A stretch of DNA of 64,000 bases, from contig JANSWP010000022.1 of assembly GCA_024743405.1 (NCBI GenBank), positions 16,632 to 80,631 of the forward strand, written 5' to 3'. The stretch's first letter is position 1, and each line of letters starts with the position of its first letter. Both the position numbers and the translations under genes were made by a program. The DNA comes from Bacteroidota bacterium. Its GTDB lineage: Bacteria; Bacteroidota; Bacteroidia; Chitinophagales; Saprospiraceae. Positions 52,613 through 62,564 of this stretch are shown here, in pieces. Below the pieces are notes generated by a model. It saw only the letters and a list, made by a program, of their open reading frames with translations, was not told where the DNA came from and searched no databases.

Positions 52613-53289
52613 GAATCAAAAAACTAAAGCTTTATTCTAATCAAATCAATAAATTAATTCACTTCTATGAATCTGTTTTAGGGTTTGAAATCACTAAAAA
52701 AAAATCTACTTATTTTGAAGTAAAAATAGGTTACACAATACTAGCTTTTGAAGAAAGTAACCAAGCTTGTTATTATCATTTTGCCTTTAATATTCCCTCC
52801 TTTCAAAGTTTAAATGCTTTAAAATGGCTACAAAAACGAGTAGAGATTTTACCTGATGAAACGGGTAAATTGATTTGTGAGTTTGTGAATTGGAATGCAG
52901 AAGCTATTTATTTTTATGATCCAGCAGATAATGTTTTAGAATTTATCGCCCGAAAAAATTTAAACATCGTGGCGAATGAAAAATTTTCCTCAAAATCAGT
53001 AATAAATATTAGTGAAATGGCAATGCCAGTAAATGATGTAAAGGCGCATTTTGACTTTTTGAATAATGAATTTGAGGACTTCAGTATAGAAAAATATTCT
53101 GGCGATTATAAGCGATTTTGTGCCTCAGGAGATGAGGAAGGTTTATTCATTATTGTTGATACAAAAGTTAAAAAATGGTATCCGACAAATAAACCCTCTT
53201 TAGCATTTCCATTTGAGATCTGGTTTGAGTCAAACAATAAAAATTATCATTTAATTGAAAAGGAAACTTTTACTTTTGAGGTTTTATAA
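52609..53289 (+). CDS. VOC-family (glyoxalase-like) protein
   Basis: A 226-residue protein with two vicinal-oxygen-chelate-type modules. The first (about 1-115) shows LYSNQINKLIHFYESVLGFE and the closing ADNVLEFIARKN; the second (about 130-226) begins ISEMAMPVNDVKAHFDFLN. VOC proteins bind a metal and small molecules. Substrate unknown. The ATGA overlap with the TANGO2 gene shows translational coupling. Confidence 0.88.
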   Translation: MRIKKLKLYSNQINKLIHFYESVLGFEITKKKSTYFEVKIGYTILAFEESNQACYYHFAFNIPSFQSLNALKWLQKRVEILPDETGKLICEFVNWNAEAIYFYDPADNVLEFIARKNLNIVANEKFSSKSVINISEMAMPVNDVKAHFDFLNNEFEDFSIEKYSGDYKRFCASGDEEGLFIIVDTKVKKWYPTNKPSLAFPFEIWFESNNKNYHLIEKETFTFEVL

Positions 53290-53597
53290 ATCAATTTCAA
53301 AAAGTGAAACGACTTGAAAGACTCACCGCAATATTATCCTTTTTATAATCGAGGTTCTATACCAAAATGTTAAAAATCGAAGTCAAATTTAGAGTGAACA
53401 AACGAACTGCATTTCAACGAAACCTTTGACAAAAATCATTGATCTTTAATGGCATATATCCAAAATTTGTAATGACCAAAACGGACTGGCATAGGATTGT
53501 CAGTGAAAGGGATTTATTTTGACTGATATTAGATTAATTTCAATTGAAACGATAAAGAATGTCCCATTCAAAGACAATCATTCAAAAATCCAAAATC
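53290..53597. other. Intergenic region, about 310 bases
   Basis: Between the VOC gene and the interrupted zinc-ribbon gene. No gene, hairpin or repeat is evident. Confidence 0.5.
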
Positions 53598-54020
53598 ATG
53601 AAAGCTTACAAAAATTGTCAAAGTTGTGCAATGCCTTTAAAGAAAGATCCAAATGGAGGTGGAACGGAAGTAAATGGGAGCTTAAGTAACGAGTAAAGAA
53701 TAACTCCATCATTTCACCGATCATCTTTTGTACTAATCCGTCGTTATTTTTTTCAGCAATAGCTTGGGCTATTCCTTCAAAAAATGCCTAGTGTTAGTAC
53801 AAAATCTGTATCTCCAAATGGCGGACTTATTATTTGCTCCTTACTAAGTAAAATGTATTGTAGTTATTGTTATGGAGACGGTCAATTTAAACAGCCAGAT
53901 ATTTTAGCCTCTGAAATGCAAACTTTTGTAAAAGGAAAATTAAAAGAAATGGGTTTCCCTGGGTTCATCGCAGGCTTTTTCACGAAGGGAATACCAAAAT
54001 TAGAGCGATGGAAAAAATAA
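53598..54020 (+). pseudogene. Zinc-ribbon protein gene split by a palindromic insertion
   Basis: The first part (53598-53684) encodes MKAYKNCQSCAMPLKKDPNG and the next nine residues; it then runs into a stop in the inserted element at 53685-53844. The second part (53847-54020) continues KMYCSYCYGDGQFKQPD to GIPKLERWKK. Removing 53685-53846 (160-base element plus one TA) restores one 86-residue frame with both CxxC zinc pairs (C7/C10 and the CSYC pair), like the putative zinc-ribbon family with the FTKGIPKLERWKK ending. The intact protein cannot be made, so the gene is probably dead. A separate frame beginning in the element is an artefact. Confidence 0.88.
53685..53844. repeat. 160-base MITE-like element inserted in the zinc-ribbon gene
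   Basis: Left end AGTAACGAGTAAAGAATAAC, right end inverted (ACTTATTATTTGCTCCTTAC), bounded by TA at 53683-53684 and 53845-53846. Flanking sequence TAAGTAA occurs on both sides. The interior includes GTACTAAT...TTAGTAC inverted blocks. The best-defined member of the family because its empty target can be reconstructed. Confidence 0.85.
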
Positions 54021-54203
54021 TCAATTTTCCATCTATGTAGAAAGAGAATTGCCCATTATATCTACCAAAAACGAGTTTGAATTTATCGAAATTTTGAGTT
54101 TTAGGTTGAAAGCGTTTGAAAAAAAGAGTAAGCGTAAACGAGTGGAAAAAGTGATTAAGAAATTGAGGAAATAAAACTCCAAACTTCTTTTTATTTTCGC
54201 GAC

Positions 54204-56030
54204 ATGACTACTGAAGATTATAAGAAGGTCGCACCAACTTTACCAAAACAACCTGGAGTATATCGCTTTTTGGATGGAGAAGGATTAGTCATTTATGTTG
54301 GTAAAGCAAAGAATTTAAAAAATAGACTTGCCTCCTATTTCGGTTCGAAAAAGCACCAGATGAATAAGACTAAAACGATGGTTAAAAATGCCCAACGTTT
54401 TGTCTATACCATAGTGGAAACAGAGACAGATGCCCTTCTTTTAGAAAATACATTGATAAAAAAGTATCAACCTCGTTATAATGTCATGCTCAAAGACGGC
54501 AAATCCTATAGTTATATATGTGTCAAAAACGAACGATTTCCGCGAGTAATGATTACGCGATATGTAAATAAAAGAGATGGCTCCATTTATTTCGGACCTT
54601 ATACTTCTAAGCCACGTTTGAAAGTATTGCTCGAATTGATAAAAACCCTTTTTCCTTTGCGAAATTGCACTTTCAATTTGTCTGATAATAATATTCAAAA
54701 AGGCAAATTCAAAATCTGCTTAGAGTATCATATAAAAAACTGTCAAGGCCCATGTGAAGGATTAGAAGAAGAGGAAAGTTATAATTCAAAAATTGAGCAA
54801 ATCAAAAATATACTAAAAGGAAACTTTGGGATGGTCAAGCGGCATTTTAAAGAAAAAATGCAACAACATGCAGAAAATTTAGAATTTGAAGCGGCGCAAA
54901 AAATAAAAGAAAAACTCACTGTTTTTGAAGATTACCAAGGTAAATCAACAGTAGTCAATCCGACTATAAAAGATGTAGATGTTTTCACAATTTCGAGTGA
55001 TGAAAAAAATGCCTACGTCAACTATTTAAAGGTAGTCAATGGCGCAATCATCAATGCCTACACACAGGAAATGATCAAAAACCTTGATGACGATGAGTCT
55101 GAGTTATTAGCTTATGCTATTCCGAATTTGCGGGAAAAATTTAGCAGTATCGCTCCTGAGATTTTAGTCCCTTTTGAAATTGATATTACAGAAGAAAATC
55201 TCCTCTTGACAGTTCCAAAAATTGGTGATAAAAAGAAATTAGTAGAGCTTTCAGAGAAGAATGTGAAATATTTTTTGCTTCAAAAAAGGAAACAAGAGAT
55301 TTCTCAAATCAAAAAGCAAACTTCCTCTGAACGAATTCTTCGTACGCTTCAAGAAGATCTTCAAATGGAGGATTTACCTATGCATATTGAGTGTTTTGAT
55401 AATTCGAATATTCAAGGTTCTTTCCCCGTATCCTCCTGTGTAGTTTTCAAAAACGCTAAACCGTCGAAAAAGGATTATCGTCACTATAATATTAAAACGG
55501 TCGAAGGTCCAAATGATTTTGCTTCTATGGAAGAAGTTGTTTCGCGGCGTTATTCTAGACTCGTAAGAGAAGGTCAAGATTTGCCTAATCTAATCATTAT
55601 TGATGGGGGAAAAGGACAATTAAGTTCTTCTGCAAAAATTCTTAAATCATTGGGTATTTTAGATAAAGTGACCGTCATTGGCATTGCCAAACGGCTCGAA
55701 GAAATTTTTTTTCCTGAAGACCCTATTCCTCTTTACATTAACAAAAAATCTGAGTCTTTAAAACTTATTCAGCATGCCCGTAATGAAGCACATCGCTTTG
55801 CGATCACTTTTCATCGAAATAAGCGTTCTCAATTTTTCACTACTTCTCAGTTGACTGATATTAAAGGAATTGGAGAAAAGACAGCAGAAAAATTATTACA
55901 ACATTTCGGGTCAGTTAAGAAGATAAAGGAGGCAGGAATTACAGCATTATCAGAAGTAGCGGGAATGAGTACAGCGAAAAAAGTCATTGCGTTTTTTGAA
56001 AAGGAAGATACCGAATCAGAAATTAAATAA
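54204..56030 (+). CDS. uvrC: Excinuclease ABC subunit C
   Basis: A 608-residue UvrC, the double nuclease of excision repair. GIY-YIG nuclease at residues about 14-95 (QPGVYRFLDGEGLVIYVGKA), UVR motif at about 205-240, RNase-H-like endonuclease with ECFDNSNIQGSFPVSSCVVF and DGGKGQLS, and helix-hairpin-helix repeats at the C-terminus (LTDIKGIGEKTAEKLLQHFG). Complete. Its last eight bases overlap the end of the convergent birA gene. Confidence 0.97.
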   Translation: MTTEDYKKVAPTLPKQPGVYRFLDGEGLVIYVGKAKNLKNRLASYFGSKKHQMNKTKTMVKNAQRFVYTIVETETDALLLENTLIKKYQPRYNVMLKDGKSYSYICVKNERFPRVMITRYVNKRDGSIYFGPYTSKPRLKVLLELIKTLFPLRNCTFNLSDNNIQKGKFKICLEYHIKNCQGPCEGLEEEESYNSKIEQIKNILKGNFGMVKRHFKEKMQQHAENLEFEAAQKIKEKLTVFEDYQGKSTVVNPTIKDVDVFTISSDEKNAYVNYLKVVNGAIINAYTQEMIKNLDDDESELLAYAIPNLREKFSSIAPEILVPFEIDITEENLLLTVPKIGDKKKLVELSEKNVKYFLLQKRKQEISQIKKQTSSERILRTLQEDLQMEDLPMHIECFDNSNIQGSFPVSSCVVFKNAKPSKKDYRHYNIKTVEGPNDFASMEEVVSRRYSRLVREGQDLPNLIIIDGGKGQLSSSAKILKSLGILDKVTVIGIAKRLEEIFFPEDPIPLYINKKSESLKLIQHARNEAHRFAITFHRNKRSQFFTTSQLTDIKGIGEKTAEKLLQHFGSVKKIKEAGITALSEVAGMSTAKKVIAFFEKEDTESEIK

Positions 56031-56784
56031 ACCTCACTTCCTTAATCGCAAAATTTTCTTGATCTCCATATTCATTTTCTATCAATAATTTGCCCGTTTC
56101 CTCTACACCCAAAATTTTTCCATAAAAAGTATCCTCATTCGGTCTTTTAAATAAAGACATTTCATCATATCGATAAAGATTGTGGAGATAGTCTTGATAT
56201 AATTCGTCAATCTTTCCAGCTTTTAGTTGAAGATAACGAGTTTCAATTTTTCGACACAAAACTTCTCTGACTCTTTTCAAGCCAAGCTCGTGATTAGTTT
56301 CTAATTTTAACGAACTTGGATTAGGTGGATTGGTTATAAAAGTGGTTTGATTTACATTAATACCAATGCCTATAACACTTGAAGAAATGATAGAACCCGT
56401 CAAGGTGTTTTGAATAAGAATACCACAAACCTTTTTGTTATGAATATAAATATCATTTGGCCATTTAATTTTAACATTTTCAGGAACAAAATGGGCGATA
56501 CAATCTTTTACACCTAAAGAAACAGCTTGGTTGAGTTGAAATTGTTTGCGAATAGGAAGGAAGGTTGGATAAAAAATAATACTCAAATTGATGTTTTTGT
56601 CTGCCTCACTTTCCCAACCACTGCCAATTTGTCCTCTTCCGGCATATTGATTGGGGGTCGAAATGACAGTTCCTTCGCTTGGTTTGCTTTTTGATAGCAG
56701 ATCTGTGGCATATTGATTGGTAGATGCCAATTTTGGGAATTCTCTTACAACCTTCCCTACAAATAATGTGTTTAAAGTTTCCAA
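56023..56784 (-). CDS. birA: Biotin--[acetyl-CoA-carboxylase] ligase
   Basis: A 253-residue class I biotin protein ligase that attaches biotin to the carboxyl-carrier protein. FPKLASTNQYATDLL, the biotin/ATP loop GRGQIGSGWES, KWPNDIYIHNKKVCGILIQN and GIGINVNQ are all present, then a small C-terminal domain. There is no N-terminal DNA-binding domain, so it cannot act as the BirA repressor. It converges with uvrC and overlaps its end by eight bases. Confidence 0.95.
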   Translation of the reverse strand: METLNTLFVGKVVREFPKLASTNQYATDLLSKSKPSEGTVISTPNQYAGRGQIGSGWESEADKNINLSIIFYPTFLPIRKQFQLNQAVSLGVKDCIAHFVPENVKIKWPNDIYIHNKKVCGILIQNTLTGSIISSSVIGIGINVNQTTFITNPPNPSSLKLETNHELGLKRVREVLCRKIETRYLQLKAGKIDELYQDYLHNLYRYDEMSLFKRPNEDTFYGKILGVEETGKLLIENEYGDQENFAIKEVRFI

Positions 56785-56889
56785 AGAGAAAAATTTTGTA
56801 ACTTTATTTTTGGTAATTCACGATTGGTTATTTGTGATTAATTTACTTTTGCCTCCCGAATTACCAATCACAAAACTAAAATTCTGAAT

Positions 56890-57273
56890 TTGAGTATACA
56901 AGCCGCTACAAAAAAAGAATTGAACATTGAGGAATTGAATGAACTTATCCTTGAAAGTATTCAAGATATAAAAGGTAAAAATATCGTAAAACTTGATCTT
57001 CGTAAATTAGAAGATGCTCCTACAGATTTCTTTTTTATTTGTGAAGGAGACTCTAATGTGCAAGTTAAAGCTATCGCTGATAATGTTTACGGTCGTCTCA
57101 AAAGAGAAGCCGATACCCTCCCAATTAGCTATGAGGGGCAACAACATGCCACATGGGTTTGCCTAGATTACTTCAACGTCGTTATTCATGTCTTTTATAA
57201 GGAAAAACGCGGTTTTTACCAATTAGAAGATCTTTGGAGCGATGCTGTCTTCACCGAATATGAGACTTTATAG
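56890..57273 (+). CDS. rsfS: Ribosomal silencing factor RsfS
   Basis: A 127-residue RsfS (Iojap family) that binds ribosomal protein uL14 and blocks subunit joining when nutrients are short. KNIVKLDLRKLEDAPTDFFF, NVQVKAIADNVYGRLK and WVCLDYFNVVIHVFYKEKRG are family motifs. The start codon is TTG at 56890; no ATG exists nearby in this frame. A -7-like TACTTTTG box lies about 40 bases upstream. Confidence 0.93.
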   Translation: MSIQAATKKELNIEELNELILESIQDIKGKNIVKLDLRKLEDAPTDFFFICEGDSNVQVKAIADNVYGRLKREADTLPISYEGQQHATWVCLDYFNVVIHVFYKEKRGFYQLEDLWSDAVFTEYETL

Positions 57274-57476
57274 AATTTTAAGATTGTATTCAATACTCGA
57301 TTATAAAGCTGGTATTGAATAGTAAACTAGAATTTATAACTAAAGATTTTTTCGCTTCGTATGAGATGCGGTTCGATTGGTCTATTAAACAGGGTATTTC
57401 ATAACGTTTAGAGATACTAACCGTTTTTTAACTTTGGAAACCCTAATTTTGCACTACACAACAGGGACTTTAGCAC

Positions 57477-59456
57477 ATGGAAAATAAAAATAAGAAAGAT
57501 AACAAACAAGGCGATAACAAAGAGCCAAATGCTCCAAAATTTAATTCCTACTGGATTTATGGTGTCATTGCACTATTCTTACTGGGATTGAATTTCTTGG
57601 ATATTGCCGAACAAAGTAATGAGCCAGTAGCTTGGCCTAAATTCCAACAGATGGTAGTCGATCAAGACATCGATAAGTTGGAAATCATTAATCAAAAGGT
57701 AGCCCATATTTATATTAAAGAAAGTAAAATAGGCGATCCTAAATATGCAGATGCTACCAAAGGTGGATTTGCAAAAAATCGCCCTCATTACTTTTTTGAA
57801 GTCCCAGATACAAAGCATTTTCTGGAACAACTTGAAAAGATTCAAGATAAAGCAAAAATTGCGGATTTTGATAGACTATATGCAGTGTCTCGCACTAAGC
57901 CTAATTATCTTGCACCTATATTGAGCTGGGTATTGCCCATTATTATTATTGTTGCTATTTGGATTTTTATTATGCGAAGAGTGGGTGGCGGTGCAGGTGG
58001 ACCTGGGGCACAGATTTTCAATATTGGCAAATCAAAGGCAACTTTATTTGATCAAAATGCGAAAGTAAATGTTACCTTCCAAGATGTGGCAGGTTTGGAT
58101 GAAGCAAAAGAAGAGGTCATGGAAGTAGTAGACTTCCTTAAAAATCCCAAAAAGTATACTTCGCTCGGAGGTAAAATCCCTAAAGGTGTTTTACTCGTAG
58201 GCCCTCCAGGAACAGGAAAAACGCTTTTAGCAAAAGCCGTTGCCGGAGAAGCTAATGTTCCATTCTTTTCAATTTCAGGTTCCGATTTTGTAGAAATGTT
58301 TGTGGGAGTTGGTGCTTCTAGAGTCAGGGACTTATTCCGCCAAGCTCGCGAAAAAGCACCTTGTATTGTTTTTATTGATGAAATTGATGCTATAGGTCGT
58401 GCAAGAGGACGTGGAGGAATGCAAGGTGGCAATGATGAGCGAGAAAATACATTGAATCAATTACTAGTCGAAATGGACGGCTTCAGTACCGATAAAGGAG
58501 TCATTTTAATGGCAGCAACCAACCGACCTGATGTTTTAGATAGTGCGTTACTTCGTCCTGGTCGTTTTGATAGACAAATAGGAATTGACCGCCCAGACTT
58601 GAAAGGTAGAGAAGCGATTTTCAGAGTACATTTGAAAACCATCAAAATTGCAACTGAAATCGACCCAATGACGCTTTCTGAGATGACACCGGGTTTTGCG
58701 GGAGCAGATATTGCCAACATTTGTAATGAAGCAGCTCTGATTGCTGCAAGAAGAAATAAAACTGCCGTTGACTTAGACGACTTTAACTATGCTTTAGATC
58801 GGGTGATCGGTGGTTTAGAGAAAAAGAATAAACTTATTTCACCTGAAGAAAAGAAAATTATCGCTTATCATGAAGCGGGTCATGCTGTTTGTGGTTGGTT
58901 TTTAGAACATGCTTCACCACTGGTTAAAGTAACTATTGTCCCACGTGGAATTGGAACATTAGGGTATGCACAATATTTGCCTAAAGAAGAATATATCACC
59001 CGGACAGAGCAATTACTGGACAGAATGTGTATGACTTTTGGAGGTCGTGCAGCTGAGAATATTATTTTTGGGAAGATTTCGACAGGTGCTCAAAACGATT
59101 TAGATCAGGTGACAAAAATGGCTTATAGTATGGTCGCTGTTTTCGGAATGAACGAGAAAGTTGGACAAGTTTCTTTTTACGGTATGCAAAATGACCAATT
59201 TCAGAAACCTTATTCAGATGGAACAGCGAGCATGATTGATGCGGAAGTTCGAAAATTAGTGGACTCTCAATATAAAAGAGCTCAAATTTTATTAAGAGAC
59301 AAAAAAGAGGAATTAGAGATTTTGGCAAATGCTCTACTTGAAAAAGAAGTGATTTTGAAATCTGATCTAGAACGATTAATTGGTCCTCGTCCAATAGATG
59401 TAATAGAAAGAGCTCAACAAAATGGAGCTATCGAGGAAGAAACAAAGGAAGCTTAA
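57477..59456 (+). CDS. ftsH: ATP-dependent zinc metalloprotease FtsH
   Basis: A 659-residue membrane AAA protease that degrades unneeded or damaged membrane and cytosolic proteins. Membrane segments at about 25-42 and 146-165 enclose a periplasmic domain. AAA domain: Walker A GPPGTGKT (242-249), Walker B IVFIDEID (297-304), second region of homology with [18 protein letters not shown]. Protease: HEAGH at 465-469. The C-terminus is the usual zinc-protease helix bundle. The start ATG is at 57477, 204 bases after rsfS; a strong terminator follows. Confidence 0.98.
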   Translation: MENKNKKDNKQGDNKEPNAPKFNSYWIYGVIALFLLGLNFLDIAEQSNEPVAWPKFQQMVVDQDIDKLEIINQKVAHIYIKESKIGDPKYADATKGGFAKNRPHYFFEVPDTKHFLEQLEKIQDKAKIADFDRLYAVSRTKPNYLAPILSWVLPIIIIVAIWIFIMRRVGGGAGGPGAQIFNIGKSKATLFDQNAKVNVTFQDVAGLDEAKEEVMEVVDFLKNPKKYTSLGGKIPKGVLLVGPPGTGKTLLAKAVAGEANVPFFSISGSDFVEMFVGVGASRVRDLFRQAREKAPCIVFIDEIDAIGRARGRGGMQGGNDERENTLNQLLVEMDGFSTDKGVILMAATNRPDVLDSALLRPGRFDRQIGIDRPDLKGREAIFRVHLKTIKIATEIDPMTLSEMTPGFAGADIANICNEAALIAARRNKTAVDLDDFNYALDRVIGGLEKKNKLISPEEKKIIAYHEAGHAVCGWFLEHASPLVKVTIVPRGIGTLGYAQYLPKEEYITRTEQLLDRMCMTFGGRAAENIIFGKISTGAQNDLDQVTKMAYSMVAVFGMNEKVGQVSFYGMQNDQFQKPYSDGTASMIDAEVRKLVDSQYKRAQILLRDKKEELEILANALLEKEVILKSDLERLIGPRPIDVIERAQQNGAIEEETKEA

Positions 59457-59483
59457 AATTTATAGTCATATAAGATCCAATCA

Positions 59484-59505
59484 AGGGAGCATTTTTTTGC
59501 TCCCT
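59484..59505 (+). terminator. Intrinsic terminator after ftsH
   Basis: AGGGAGCA (59484-59491) pairs with TGCTCCCT (59498-59505) with a 6-base T loop, followed by a T run. Confidence 0.9.
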
Positions 59506-59583
59506 TTTTTTGTCCCATCATATTGCTTTCTGAATATGTAAAATTATCACTTTGAATGAGGTTATAGATATTCAGGTACTTTT

Positions 59584-61287
59584 CTAATTAAAATAAAATT
59601 CTAACTCAACTCTACGATTTAATTGACGCCCTTCCCGAGTATAGTTGGAAGAGAAAGGTTTTTTATCTCCATAATACTCTACAATCATTTGACTTTCATT
59701 CACTCCTCTATTCAATAAATAATTCATTACTGCTTCGGCTCTTCTCTTAGACAATTGAATATTATAATAGCTGCTGCCGATCTTGTCAGCGTGTCCAATA
59801 ATTTTAATTTTCCAATTCGGCTCAAGTATTAAAATTTCAGCTAAGTTATCCAAATATGGATACCCTTCTCGCCATATTTTAGCCTCATTATTCGCAAAAT
59901 ATAGATTCCTCCCTGCTAGACCAATAGCTTTCAATGCATTGTCAGCAACCGTTGGACATCCGTCTCTTTCTATACTTCCAGGAGTATTAGGACATTTATC
60001 TATCGCATCAACAACACCATCTTGATCACTATCTTCTTCAGGGCAACCCATTCCTTTAATAGTACCAGGTACACCTGGACATTTGTCTTGTTCATCCAAA
60101 ATACCATCATTGTCACTATCCACTAGAGGACAACCGCCATTGGTTATTTTCCCCATGACATTAGGACAGTTATCTTTATCGTCGGGAACACCATCATTAT
60201 CCGAATCTACAATTGGACAACCGCGATTTTCTTGTAATCCAGCAACAGTGGGACATTTATCTTTAATATCAGGAATCCCATCATTGTCTTTATCCTCCAA
60301 ATCTTCTTCGGCAATTTCTTCTCGCTCAGGGCAACCATTGTCGGCTTTTTTTCCCTTCTCGAATGGACATTCATCTAATGTATCTGGTATCCCATCCTCA
60401 TCAGAGTCTTTTCCAATACTTCCTAATCGAAATCCAACAGAAATCTCATGACTACCCGAGCTATAATTTTTCAAATTAGAGGTTGTGTAATCATAGGCAT
60501 AAGATATATTAAACCGTGAAAAACGGAAGCCCGCTAAACCCGAAAAAGAATCATCCGTTCGATAAGATCCACCAATCCAAATATTTTTGAAATTGAGCTT
60601 TACTCCGCCATCAATTTGCCAAGGCTGATCAAGAGCTATTTTTAATAATCCCATTGGTTCAATACTAAAATTTTGGCTGACACCAATTTTATACCCCATC
60701 ATTCCATAATAATGGCGAATCAATTGATTATTTTGATCCGCATCCGAATATGCTAAAACAGGTTCCAAGATATGCGGTGCAGAAGCACCTATATAAAAGC
60801 CGCCTAATTGGAGATGGATACCTGCATTAAGATCAAAGACTTGTTTTCCAATTAATCCTTCAGCCACCAATTGATCACTAACATCTGAAACATTTAAATC
60901 TCCACTCAATAATATCGAATGATACCCACCTGAAAAGCCAACTGAAAGTCGAACATTATCAGTTAAATCTTGCGTATAAGAAAGATTTCCCCAACCTCCT
61001 GTCCTTTTCAATACTCCAGCCTTATCATTAAAGAAAAAAGCACCAAACCCTAAAGGTATCTTCTTCGATCTACCTCTCAATCCAGCGACCTGAGTCTCTG
61101 GAGCCAAATCAATTCCACCCCATTGTTTTCGATATACCGCATTAACATATAATCCACTCGTATCAATCGAGATAGCTGGATTGAAAGCATATTGATTGGT
61201 CACAAAATTGGTGAATAAGGGATATTGCTGGGCAGATGATTTAAAACAAGAAAAAAATAGTATCAGGAGTGGGACTAGGTATCTCAT
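59584..61287 (-). CDS. PorP/SprF-type outer-membrane protein fused to TSP3 repeats and an OmpA domain
   Basis: A 567-residue exported protein from the ATG at 61287 (signal peptide MRYLVPLLILFFSCFKSSAQ). Residues about 20-295 are a PorP/SprF beta-barrel (QQYPLFTNFVTNQYAFNPAI, YRKQWGGIDLAPETQ, GFRFSRFNISYAYDY). About 300-440 carry five calcium-binding thrombospondin type 3 repeats (DSDEDGIPDTLDECP and four variants). About 450-567 form an OmpA peptidoglycan-binding domain (IIGHADKIGSSYYNIQLSKR). PorP/SprF proteins help attach T9SS cargo to the cell surface; the OmpA part would anchor to peptidoglycan. Downstream of a SprB-repeat protein in one operon, so they likely work as a pair. Confidence 0.93.
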   Translation of the reverse strand: MRYLVPLLILFFSCFKSSAQQYPLFTNFVTNQYAFNPAISIDTSGLYVNAVYRKQWGGIDLAPETQVAGLRGRSKKIPLGFGAFFFNDKAGVLKRTGGWGNLSYTQDLTDNVRLSVGFSGGYHSILLSGDLNVSDVSDQLVAEGLIGKQVFDLNAGIHLQLGGFYIGASAPHILEPVLAYSDADQNNQLIRHYYGMMGYKIGVSQNFSIEPMGLLKIALDQPWQIDGGVKLNFKNIWIGGSYRTDDSFSGLAGFRFSRFNISYAYDYTTSNLKNYSSGSHEISVGFRLGSIGKDSDEDGIPDTLDECPFEKGKKADNGCPEREEIAEEDLEDKDNDGIPDIKDKCPTVAGLQENRGCPIVDSDNDGVPDDKDNCPNVMGKITNGGCPLVDSDNDGILDEQDKCPGVPGTIKGMGCPEEDSDQDGVVDAIDKCPNTPGSIERDGCPTVADNALKAIGLAGRNLYFANNEAKIWREGYPYLDNLAEILILEPNWKIKIIGHADKIGSSYYNIQLSKRRAEAVMNYLLNRGVNESQMIVEYYGDKKPFSSNYTREGRQLNRRVELEFYFN

Positions 61288-61341
61288 ATTTAAATAAATT
61301 AACTTGAAACGGATATACAAAAACGAACGACTAATACCTTT

Positions 61342-62553
61342 TTATCTCAAAATAGTAACGGATCCAGTATGTACGGTTTCGTTTTCATCATTGAGCTTCA
61401 TGATATAATAATAAGCCCCAACAGGAAGCGCATAGCCATCATTATTGACACCCGTCCAGCTATTATCATAAGATTCTTGTTCATACACTAAGCTCCCCCA
61501 CCGATTATATAACTCCAAATTATTGAATGGATATTGATCTATATTGGTTATTTCCCAGATTTCATTGGAACCATCCCCATTTGGAGAAAAAAGATTTTTG
61601 AAATCCAATTCTAAACAAGCTGATTCAATTAGAACATCTAAAAACATGGAACATCCCTCAGCATCTGTTACTTCCAATAGATAATTCCCGATTGGTAAAT
61701 CACCTAAATCCTCTGTCATTTCACCATTTGACCATTCAAAAAAATAGGGTTCTGTTCCACCAAAAATTGTGGCATCAATAGTTCCATCAGGTGAATTTCC
61801 GCAAGAAGTTCCTGTTGAACTAAAAAACCCATCCAAAGTATCAGGTTCTATAATGGGTACTATTCCCTCAACGACGCAACTATCATTATCTACGATGGTA
61901 TAACCATAATCACCCGAAGGTAAGGACGTTAAAACGGTATTTTCGGAGCCATTTGACCAATTAAAAGAAAAGGGAAATAAGCCACCAATCACTGTAGGTT
62001 CTATGATTCCAGTTTCATTTCCAAAGCAATCAACATCGGTGATATTCAAATCAACTGAAAAAGTAGGTTGTATATATTCGAATGTATAAGTCGTGTCATA
62101 GGAACAATTTTCGGTAGTTACTACCAACGTAATTTCCTTTTGACCACTACCTCCAAAAGTAACATCTAAAGGGTTTTCTTCAGTTGAAGTACTAGGTATC
62201 CCATCTGGACTAAAAGTCCAACTAAACATAGTCTCAGCCTCTGAATCTTCTGTATAAATAAATCGATAATCCCAACCACAGTTTCCTGATCGAGTACTAT
62301 CAATTAGGAAAGCAGCTTGAGGTGCATTTTGGCAACGTAAAGGCTGAGGCTGCTGAAAACCTTGGCGAAGATTATTTTGACTATTCTTTATCGTACCTGC
62401 ATTAGGAGGCTGTGCAACGGTACTTCTGAGAATGACCCCATTTACAGGATTTCCTTTTGAACCAAAACTTGAAATTACACTTCGGCGAACATTTTGCCCA
62501 TAGGTAAATTGAACAAACATTGCCAATATCAAAAAAATGATGAATTTTCTCAT
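61342..62553 (-). CDS. SprB-repeat surface protein with gliding-type (T9SS type B) C-terminus
   Basis: A 403-residue exported protein. Signal peptide MRKFIIFLILAMFVQFTYGQ. SprB-type repeats are visible at about 175-240 (VDCFGNETGIIEPTVIGGLF, PFSFNWSNGSENTVLTSLPS, GDYGYTIVDNDSC) and again at about 245-310 (GTSCGNSPDGTIDATIFGGT, PYFFEWSNGEMTEDL). The C-terminal domain (about 315-403; LFSPNGDGSNEIWEI, NNLELYNRWGSLVYEQESYD, PVGAYYYIMKLND) is the gliding motility-associated type B signal used with PorP/SprF partners. It precedes such a partner. Smaller than the giant SprB adhesin. Confidence 0.93.
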   Translation of the reverse strand: MRKFIIFLILAMFVQFTYGQNVRRSVISSFGSKGNPVNGVILRSTVAQPPNAGTIKNSQNNLRQGFQQPQPLRCQNAPQAAFLIDSTRSGNCGWDYRFIYTEDSEAETMFSWTFSPDGIPSTSTEENPLDVTFGGSGQKEITLVVTTENCSYDTTYTFEYIQPTFSVDLNITDVDCFGNETGIIEPTVIGGLFPFSFNWSNGSENTVLTSLPSGDYGYTIVDNDSCVVEGIVPIIEPDTLDGFFSSTGTSCGNSPDGTIDATIFGGTEPYFFEWSNGEMTEDLGDLPIGNYLLEVTDAEGCSMFLDVLIESACLELDFKNLFSPNGDGSNEIWEITNIDQYPFNNLELYNRWGSLVYEQESYDNSWTGVNNDGYALPVGAYYYIMKLNDENETVHTGSVTILR

Positions 62554-62564
62554 GGCAATTATTT

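Noticed and set aside
24288..53844. The palindromic repeats as a CRISPR array or as integron sites
   Set aside because: They are scattered singly over the window rather than clustered, no cas or integrase gene is present, and the TA-flanked insertion at 53.7 kb fits a transposon-like element.
53784..54020. 78-residue frame as an independent gene
   Set aside because: Its first residues come from the inserted element; the rest is the 3' half of the split zinc-ribbon gene.
59783..60451. Plus-strand repetitive frames opposite the PorP/OmpA fusion
   Set aside because: They mirror the thrombospondin type 3 repeats on the coding strand.
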